The notes under the pieces: model-generated
Seen by the model: only the letters and a program-made list of their open reading frames with translations
Told to the model about the DNA's origin: nothing
Database searches by the model: none
In this document: positions 14,636-20,321 of the stretch, one piece after another
Numbering within the stretch: position 1 is the first letter of the stretch
Layout: every line of letters starts with the position of its first letter
Made by a program: the position numbers and the translations under genes
Origin: CAWJHE01 sp964614855
GTDB taxonomy: Bacteria > Chloroflexota > Anaerolineae > Anaerolineales > UBA4823
Direction of reading: 5' to 3'
Length of the DNA: 20,321 nt
Assembly: GCA_964614855.1 (NCBI GenBank)
Contig: CAZTMX010000033.1
Coordinates: 1-20,321, forward strand

Positions 14636-15697
14636 ATGTTAGCCCCATTGACCAATATCCTTCCGCAAACCCTGATCCGGCGTGAGAGAATTCTTCCTGC
14701 GCCAGGAAAGATCCTTGTTCGTAAAGGTCAATTGGTAAATGCTTCAGAAGTAATCGGTGAAAGCAGTGGAAAACCGGTGTTTTCGTTGATCCAGGTAGCG
14801 CGCATTTTAAAAATTCCTGCAGATCAAGTGGAAAAATATCTCCAATGCTGGATTGGGACAGAACTTGCCCCCGGAGATGTGATTGCCGGACCTGTCGGTA
14901 TAACAAGAAGGGTGATACGCGCCACCCACAGGGGAAATGTAGTTTATTCATCAGATGGGCAGGTAATTATTGACTTGGAAAGCCCCCCTCTGCAAGTAAA
15001 AGCCGGTATGGCTGGAGAGATCACCGGGTTTATTGCTGATTATGGGGTTGTAATTGAGACTGCGGGGGCATTGATCCAGGGTGTGTGGGGAAATGATCAA
15101 GTTGCTCAAAGTAAGCTTCACGTATTGGCGAATTCTCCTGAGCATGAGCTGGTTGGCGGTGAGTTAAAAGACGAGCTGCGCGGGAAGATACTCCTGGCTG
15201 GACATTGCGAGCAAGCGCAAGCTCTGGAAAGAGCGGCACAATTACCGATCCAAGGGCTGATCCTGGCCAGCATTTCCGTATCATTGGCTGTCCGGGCTGC
15301 ACAGCTTCCATTTCCGCTTCTTCTCCTCGAGGGTTTTGGAAAATACCCAATGAACCCCAGTGCTTATGAAATCCTGGTGGCATTTGATCATCAGGACATC
15401 TGCTTAAATGCAGAGATGCCAAAGGAACACTCAGCGCAGCGTCCTGAAGTCACAATTCCAATACCTGCGATTCAAAGGTTAAGCGAAGCGCCCAGGTCAG
15501 GGTGCCTGGCGCCAAACAAAATTGTGCGTGTGTTGTGCGGCCGGCATGCACGCAAAACAGGCGTTTTGCAGCAGATTATTGGAGTGCATCCAATGGCAAA
15601 CGGTGTTCGCGCACGCTCTGCAGAGATCCTGTTAGATAGCGGTGAAAAGGTGATCCTTCCCCTGGCGAACCTGGAGCTGCTGGTGTTATCTCATTAA
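14636..15697 (+). CDS. Barrel-sandwich and KOW-like protein, last gene of the cluster
   Basis: A 353-residue soluble protein. The N-terminal third has repeated beta-rich segments of the hammerhead or barrel-sandwich type (PAPGKILVRKGQLVNASEVIGES at 22-43; VKAGMAGEITGFIADYGVVIETAGALIQGVWG at 121-152), as in lipoyl/biotinyl-like or RnfC-like domains, but without an attachment Lys motif. The middle (about 180-255) looks alpha/beta. The C-terminus (296-349) reads VRVLCGRHARKTGVLQQI...ARSAEILLDSGEKVILPLANLELL, which resembles a KOW/SH3-like barrel. The start ATG has GGAGG eight bases upstream and lies one base after the MutL-like stop. It may be an adaptor between the ATPase and its partner; that is inference. 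It converges with the phosphohexomutase over a 41-base gap. Confidence 0.72.
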   Translation: MLAPLTNILPQTLIRRERILPAPGKILVRKGQLVNASEVIGESSGKPVFSLIQVARILKIPADQVEKYLQCWIGTELAPGDVIAGPVGITRRVIRATHRGNVVYSSDGQVIIDLESPPLQVKAGMAGEITGFIADYGVVIETAGALIQGVWGNDQVAQSKLHVLANSPEHELVGGELKDELRGKILLAGHCEQAQALERAAQLPIQGLILASISVSLAVRAAQLPFPLLLLEGFGKYPMNPSAYEILVAFDHQDICLNAEMPKEHSAQRPEVTIPIPAIQRLSEAPRSGCLAPNKIVRVLCGRHARKTGVLQQIIGVHPMANGVRARSAEILLDSGEKVILPLANLELLVLSH

Positions 15698-15738
15698 ATC
15701 TCGAGTTAAAGTAGGGTTTTTCGTGCCTGGTTTTTAGC

Positions 15739-17199
15739 TCAGGAATTGCTGGCTGCGATTTTTTCGCCGTACTCAAGCAGGGCCTGCACCATCTCAGGGC
15801 TGCGACCTTCGGCGTACACTCTTAAGACAGGCTCTGTACCGGATGGGCGTATCAATAACCACGAGTCATCCGCGAGGATATATTTCACGCCGTCCTTGGT
15901 TGATGTTTCTGTGACGCTCTCCCCACCCAGTGCAGCCGGCGAATTCTCCAACAGGCGTTTAGACATTTGAGTTTTGGATACGGGATGGTTTAGACGCATA
16001 TCTTTGCGTTCGTAATATGCCGGACCGGCGCGCTTCAGCAGCTTCTCAACAAGCTGATAAAGTGACCCGCCAGACCTGGCTACCATTTCAACGATCAGAA
16101 GGCCCATCAAAACCCCATCACCTTCAGGGATGTGGCCGCGGAAGGATATCCCGCCGGATTCTTCTCCGCCGATAAGGATGTCCTCTTTAAGCATGTACTC
16201 TGCAATGTGATTAAAACCGACCGGCGTCTCATACACCGGGATGTTGTACTCTGCTGCCAGGCGGTCAATCATCCTGGTTGTGGATACAGTGCGGACAACT
16301 GGTCCTCGCCAGCCTTTTTCTTCGACGAGGTGCTGCAGGGCTAGAGCCATGATTTTGTGCGGGTCGACAAAATTACATCTTTCATCCATCGCTCCAATAC
16401 GGTCTGCATCGCCATCGGTCGCCAGCCCAAAGTTGCCCATATGTGTGCTGATAGCACCGGCAAGCGCGCCTAAATGCTGAGCGATTGGTTCTGGATGTAC
16501 GCCGCCAAAACCGGGGTTCATCTCACCGCGAATTTCTTGCACCTCGCACCCTGTGCCCTGTAAAATACCTTTGATCGCCCCTCTTCCCGATCCGTACATT
16601 GAATCGACTACTATCCTTTGTGGATTTTCTGCGATCACATCGAAGTCAATCACATTGCGCAATTGGTTATAGTAAGAAGGGATGGGGTTGAATTTTTGGA
16701 TCAACCCCAGGCTGCGAGCCTGGTCATAATCCATCAAGTTAGGGCCTCGGCCGCGAACCTCGTTATCATTCAGGTAGACTTCGACCCGGCGGCATTGTTC
16801 GCTGGTGGCTGAACCCCCGTACGCAGCTTTTAGCTTGACGCCGTTGTAACGCGGCGCATTGTGTGATGCTGTGATCATGACACCACCAATTGCGCCGTAT
16901 TGCTTTACCGCACATGAGATGGCTGGGGTGGGAGCGTCCGCCTGGGCAAGGTAAACAGTGTATCCATTGGCAGCCAGGACTCTGGCTACCTCATTGGCGT
17001 ATCGATCGGAGAGAAAACGAGTGTCAAAACCGACAACCATGCGCTGACTATCGGTCGCGGTGCTAAGTGGGTAACCATTGTTCCAGGTGTCTGAATGGAT
17101 CGCATCTGCAATCGCCTGGGAAACCAGGCGAAGATTGGTAAATGTAAATGTATCTGAGATAACGGCACGCCATCCATCGGTACCGAAGTGTATAGGCAT
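15739..17199 (-). CDS. Phosphoglucomutase/phosphomannomutase (alpha-D-phosphohexomutase)
   Basis: A 486-residue enzyme that interconverts sugar 1- and 6-phosphates in the cytosol through a phosphoserine. Four family motifs are intact: the TASHNAPRYNG loop (110-120) with phospho-Ser112, the metal loop DGDADRIG (262-269), the sugar-specificity loop GEESGG (345-350) and the phosphate-binding RPSGTEP (451-457). The sugar loop suits glucose or mannose; GlmM usually has a different one, so glucosamine is less likely. The ATG has GGAGG six bases upstream on the minus strand. It stands alone, converging on the cluster and diverging from the next gene. Confidence 0.93.
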   Translation of the reverse strand: MPIHFGTDGWRAVISDTFTFTNLRLVSQAIADAIHSDTWNNGYPLSTATDSQRMVVGFDTRFLSDRYANEVARVLAANGYTVYLAQADAPTPAISCAVKQYGAIGGVMITASHNAPRYNGVKLKAAYGGSATSEQCRRVEVYLNDNEVRGRGPNLMDYDQARSLGLIQKFNPIPSYYNQLRNVIDFDVIAENPQRIVVDSMYGSGRGAIKGILQGTGCEVQEIRGEMNPGFGGVHPEPIAQHLGALAGAISTHMGNFGLATDGDADRIGAMDERCNFVDPHKIMALALQHLVEEKGWRGPVVRTVSTTRMIDRLAAEYNIPVYETPVGFNHIAEYMLKEDILIGGEESGGISFRGHIPEGDGVLMGLLIVEMVARSGGSLYQLVEKLLKRAGPAYYERKDMRLNHPVSKTQMSKRLLENSPAALGGESVTETSTKDGVKYILADDSWLLIRPSGTEPVLRVYAEGRSPEMVQALLEYGEKIAASNS

Positions 17200-17303
17200 G
17201 AATTTCCTCCATTCGAAATTTATAGCGAAGCGATTCTAACATCAAACTTGCCAGATTCACCCATTCTTTACAAATCCATCTCGCCAATCGATTGTGTTTG
17301 AGT

Positions 17304-17309
17304 TAGAAT
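17304..17309 (+). promoter_or_regulatory. Putative -10 element for a leaderless transcript
   Basis: TAGAAT (17304-17309) ends six bases before the ATG at 17316, the same geometry as at 182 and 9635. No Shine-Dalgarno sequence precedes the gene. No good -35 is seen at 16-18 bases. Confidence 0.35.
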
Positions 17310-17315
17310 TTTAAT

Positions 17316-18980
17316 ATGGATGAAAACAAGAGTTATCTCGCTGCGTTTTTATCAAATTACCTGCTTTTCTCTGAATTTGATGACGATTTATTTGAGTATT
17401 TGATCAACTCAGCCAAGATCAGGGTCTTGAAACCGGGGGAAATACTCTACACCGAGGCGGAAGAGAACCAGGAATTCTATATCCTTTGGTCAGGTAAAAT
17501 GCACTGGTTCCGCAGCGGGAATCGAAGCAGGGAACTGGCGACCTATATCATTGGGGATTATTTTGGAGAAGACTGGCTGGTTTCTGCTGCCCGTATGGGT
17601 GCTGTAGAAGCTTTGGAAACGACCAGGGTGGTTGTTATTGAACGCGCCGTGATGGAAGAATTATTTTCCCAGATGCCCAGGCTCAAGAAGCTCCTTGTCA
17701 TTTCAGCCCGCAGCCGCCGGTTGGCATACAACAAGCATCTACAATGGTTGGGAGAAAACGAGGCATTGTATTTTATTGCCCGCAAGCATTCCTTTTTTCT
17801 GTATCTAAATTTGATTATCCCGGCCCTTATCTTGCTCCTGAGTATCCCTTTCTGGTTGCAGCCATTAGTAAGTATGCAATTATTTCAAAGTAATTACTGG
17901 TTTCCGGGCTGTCTCAGCATATTGGCTTTGTTGTGGGGCATTTGGGTATTGGTGGATTGGGGGAATGACTATTATATTGTCACAAGCCAGCGGGTAACGT
18001 GGTCGGAGAAGATTATTGCCATCTATGATAGCCGCCAGGAAGCGCCGCTTAACACAATCTTGACCACAAATAAAATCTCAAACCAGACTTTGCGCTTGTT
18101 TATTGATTACGCAACAGTGGTGGTAAAAACCTATACTGGCAGTATTATTATGCGCTGGTCGCAATACCCGGATGAAATGATCGTCTTCATCAATGGATTT
18201 AAATCTCGTGCGCGTGCCATTGCTCGCCAGGAAGACAATAAGGTCATGGAGGAAATCATCCGCAAACGCTTGCGGTCTGAGAGTACGGTGCAAGAAAGCA
18301 TTCGACCCAGACGCACCAGCGCGGCGGGGAAGTATGAGGATAAATCATTTACACACTGGCTGCGCAATGCGCTCAAACTGCGCTTTACTGAAGGCGATTC
18401 CATAACGTACCGCAAACACTGGTTTATCTTGATAAGAAAGACTTTCCTACCCCTGGCGGTCAACCTGGGTGTGATCGCATTAGCGATCCTTCTGTGGCAA
18501 AACCAGATATTTCAAGGTCTGAATGCATTTCTCTTCTGGATCTTTATCCAGGTATTTACAGGATTCTGGTTGCTTTATCAATATCTTGACTGGCACAATG
18601 ATATCTATATCCTTACCCTGGATAAGGTCCTGGATATTGAACGCAAGCCTTTTACCCGGGAAGACAAGAAAGAAGCCTCCTTGGAAAACATTCTCAGCCT
18701 GGAGAATTCGCGCGTGGGGATATTGAGCCTGTTATTAAATTTTGGCACCGTAACGATTAATGTAGGGATAGAAAAATTGACCTTTGATTATGTTTTCAAT
18801 CCAGTTCAGGTACAATATGAGGTCTCGGACAGGATGTATGCACTTCGCAGGCGAAAGCAGGAAGAGAAAGATGCTTTAGACCACGAGCGATTTGCAGATT
18901 GGCTGATGATTTATCACCAACAAGCGGGCAAGCCAACACAAGACAATGAATATTTAAGTGATGACGATATTTCAGGGTAA
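17316..18980 (+). CDS. Cyclic-nucleotide-binding-like membrane protein with two TM plus PH-like modules
   Basis: A 554-residue protein. Residues 15-125 form a cNMP-binding-like beta barrel (VLKPGEILYTEAEENQEFYILWSGKM, then GDYFGEDWLVSAARMGAVEAL); the phosphate-binding cassette is loose, so the ligand is uncertain. Two copies of one module follow. Each starts RKH.F, spans two membrane helices (about 160-182 and 195-215; 370-393 and 400-422) and then runs into a DWxND.YI-T-x-x-V motif and a beta-rich domain like bacterial PH (bPH2/DUF304). DWGNDYYIVTSQRV (214-227) and DWHNDIYILTLDKV (425-438) show the duplication. The PH-like parts should lie in the cytosol with the cNMP domain. It probably senses a nucleotide or lipid state, but the effector is unknown. 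def follows 36 bases later. Confidence 0.82.
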   Translation: MDENKSYLAAFLSNYLLFSEFDDDLFEYLINSAKIRVLKPGEILYTEAEENQEFYILWSGKMHWFRSGNRSRELATYIIGDYFGEDWLVSAARMGAVEALETTRVVVIERAVMEELFSQMPRLKKLLVISARSRRLAYNKHLQWLGENEALYFIARKHSFFLYLNLIIPALILLLSIPFWLQPLVSMQLFQSNYWFPGCLSILALLWGIWVLVDWGNDYYIVTSQRVTWSEKIIAIYDSRQEAPLNTILTTNKISNQTLRLFIDYATVVVKTYTGSIIMRWSQYPDEMIVFINGFKSRARAIARQEDNKVMEEIIRKRLRSESTVQESIRPRRTSAAGKYEDKSFTHWLRNALKLRFTEGDSITYRKHWFILIRKTFLPLAVNLGVIALAILLWQNQIFQGLNAFLFWIFIQVFTGFWLLYQYLDWHNDIYILTLDKVLDIERKPFTREDKKEASLENILSLENSRVGILSLLLNFGTVTINVGIEKLTFDYVFNPVQVQYEVSDRMYALRRRKQEEKDALDHERFADWLMIYHQQAGKPTQDNEYLSDDDISG

Positions 18981-19016
18981 AATAGGCAGATAAGATTTTT
19001 TTGAGGTGAGTAAGGT

Positions 19017-19529
19017 ATGTCAGTATTAGATATTGTTACGATTCCCGAGCCTGTATTGCGACGAAAAGCAAGAAAAGTTTCGGATTTTGGACCAGAGCTC
19101 CAAACATTGGTGGATGATATGATCACAACCATGCGCGAGGCGCCGGGCGTTGGTCTGGCAGCCCCACAGGTGAATGTGCCTTTACGCGTGGTTGTGGTTG
19201 AATATAAAGAAGACGAAGATGAAGAAGCGCCAGCCAAACTCTACAGCGTGATTAATCCAGAGATTACCCGGATGTCAACAGAAACGGAAATGGGTGTAGA
19301 AGGGTGTCTTTCGGTTCCCGATTTTATTGGAGAAGTTGTTAGTCCCCTTCAGGTGACGATAAAAGGTCAAAGCAGGCGCGGTCAGCCCTTACGAATCAAG
19401 GCGGAAGGCTGGCTTGCGCGCATCTTCCAGCATGAAATCGATCATTTGGACGGGATCTTGTTCACAGATCGAGCAGAGCGTATCTGGAAACCGGAAACGG
19501 AAGAAGAAAAAGCCATCGCAGCTGATTGA
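19017..19529 (+). CDS. def: Peptide deformylase
   Basis: A 170-residue metalloenzyme that removes the formyl group from new polypeptides at the ribosome exit. All three motifs are present: GVGLAAPQ (44-51), EGCLSVP (95-101) with metal-ligand Cys97, and QHEIDHLDG (138-146) with ligands His139 and His143 and catalytic Glu140. An acidic insertion (EDEDEEAPAK, 65-74) lies between motifs 1 and 2. GAGGTGA lies seven bases before the ATG. It may be transcribed with the upstream membrane protein (36-base gap) and with recF, which starts 37 bases after the stop. Confidence 0.96.
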   Translation: MSVLDIVTIPEPVLRRKARKVSDFGPELQTLVDDMITTMREAPGVGLAAPQVNVPLRVVVVEYKEDEDEEAPAKLYSVINPEITRMSTETEMGVEGCLSVPDFIGEVVSPLQVTIKGQSRRGQPLRIKAEGWLARIFQHEIDHLDGILFTDRAERIWKPETEEEKAIAAD

Positions 19530-19566
19530 TCTGCTGCTTGTATGGTAATTATCTACCTGGACCTGG

Positions 19567-20321
19567 ATGCAGATCACACATCTTTCCCTGACTAATTTTC
19601 GAAATTTTGCCCGCCTGGATATCGATATTCCAGGCGGGTCAGTGTTGTTGGTAGGGGGAAATGCACAGGGTAAGACAAGCTTGCTGGAAGCGATCTACTA
19701 CCTGGCAACCTTTGTCTCCTTCCATGCATCCAATGAAAGACAATTAATCAATTTCGGTGCCAGCCAAGAAACCCTGGCGGTAACCAGGATCGTAGGCGAG
19801 TTTACCACCACTTCTGACCGCAGCCCTAATGGAGTGAACCAGAGATCACCAGTCAAACACCGCCTTGAAGTCCGTTTGATCCAGGAGACGAATGGTTATG
19901 GTTCACAACCACGCTTGCGCAAGGAAATCATACTGGATGGAGTTAAGAACAAAATTGGGGATGTCATCGGAGCATTTAACGCAGTGTTGTTTCTACCACA
20001 AATGATGCGTGTGGTCGAAGGCTCACCAGAGGAGAGGCGGAGATACCTTAATCTGGCCATGGTGCAAACCTTACCGGATTATGCCAACAGCCTTGCAGAT
20101 TATAGCCGTGTATTGACCCAGAGAAATGCTTTGTTAAAACAGCTCAATGAAAGAGGCGGTGATCCGGGGTTGTTGAACTATTGGGATCAACAACTGGCGG
20201 AATACGGAGCCAGGGTAATTTATGGGCGGATACACACCATCCTGGAACTGGAAAAGTATGCTTCTAGAGCACATAACGAGTTGACACACGGGCATGAGAT
20301 CCTGCGCTTAGTCTACGAACC
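19567..20321 (+). CDS. recF: DNA replication and repair protein RecF (partial, 3' end outside the window)
   Basis: The frame from the ATG at 19567 stays open for 251 codons to the window edge. It begins MQITHLSLTNFRNFARLDI, the RecF/SMC-type N-terminus, with Walker A GGNAQGKTS near residues 31-39. Later NAVLFLPQMMRVVEGSPEERRRYLNLAM follows the RecF pattern (usually V-F-x-P-x-D-L-x-L-V-x-G-x-P-x-x-R-R). RecF loads RecA at single-strand gaps with RecO and RecR. A position usually held by Asp in the FxPxDL motif reads FLPQMM here. The ribosome binding site is weak. dnaA/dnaN/gyrB, the usual neighbours, are not in the window; def precedes it instead. Confidence 0.88.
   Translation, partial: MQITHLSLTNFRNFARLDIDIPGGSVLLVGGNAQGKTSLLEAIYYLATFVSFHASNERQLINFGASQETLAVTRIVGEFTTTSDRSPNGVNQRSPVKHRLEVRLIQETNGYGSQPRLRKEIILDGVKNKIGDVIGAFNAVLFLPQMMRVVEGSPEERRRYLNLAMVQTLPDYANSLADYSRVLTQRNALLKQLNERGGDPGLLNYWDQQLAEYGARVIYGRIHTILELEKYASRAHNELTHGHEILRLVYE

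Noticed and set aside
1..20321. CRISPR array, insertion sequence, prophage or tRNA gene
   Set aside because: I saw no regularly spaced repeats, transposase, phage genes or cloverleaf pattern in the intergenic regions.

Overview
The window looks like the chromosome of a bacterium of the phylum Chloroflexota, probably an anaerobic member of the Anaerolineae. This is inferred from gene content: a single-chain pyruvate:ferredoxin oxidoreductase, a DUF6922-like protein, and a DUF6754/MutL-like gene set of a kind I associate with that phylum. No taxonomic search was possible. Base composition is moderate and I see no sharp break that would suggest recent transfer. I find no CRISPR array, insertion sequence, tRNA gene or phage gene.

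Layout. The window opens in the last ~46 bases of a 5S rRNA gene (+). A small DUF6922-like protein follows (+), then a convergent, overlapping pair (-): a SOUL haem-binding protein and a DUF1295 membrane protein. Divergent from that pair is a persulfide dioxygenase-rhodanese fusion (+). Next comes a consensus sigma70 promoter, a structured leader with a terminator-like hairpin, and the translation genes rpsU and infA (+). A set of hairpins, one able to work in both directions, separates infA from the convergent nifJ plus DHOD-like operon (-). nifJ diverges from a seven-gene cluster (+, 9647-15697) across a regulatory region that holds a perfect palindrome. The cluster runs: small soluble protein, DUF6754 membrane protein, six-helix membrane protein, bitopic protein with an extracytoplasmic alpha/beta domain, multi-helix membrane protein, MutL-like ASKHA ATPase, and a barrel-sandwich/KOW-like protein. 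It converges on a phosphohexomutase (-). The window ends with a cyclic-nucleotide-binding membrane protein carrying a duplicated TM plus PH-like module (+), peptide deformylase (def, +) and the start of recF (+).

How the genes work together. Much of the window is housekeeping: 5S rRNA, bS21, IF-1, deformylase, RecF, sugar-phosphate metabolism and ferredoxin-linked pyruvate oxidation. The part that best fits an undescribed system is the 9647-15697 cluster. Its genes overlap or abut almost throughout, four products have membrane segments, and it contains a MutL-family ATPase with no glutamate mutase in sight. I read it as a membrane-anchored complex with a cytosolic actin/Hsp70-fold ATPase; its function is unknown.

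Two smaller themes stand out. Three genes without a Shine-Dalgarno sequence have a TANNNT hexamer exactly six bases before the ATG, which suggests leaderless transcription. The rpsU leader has the architecture of either an attenuator or a free-standing small RNA.
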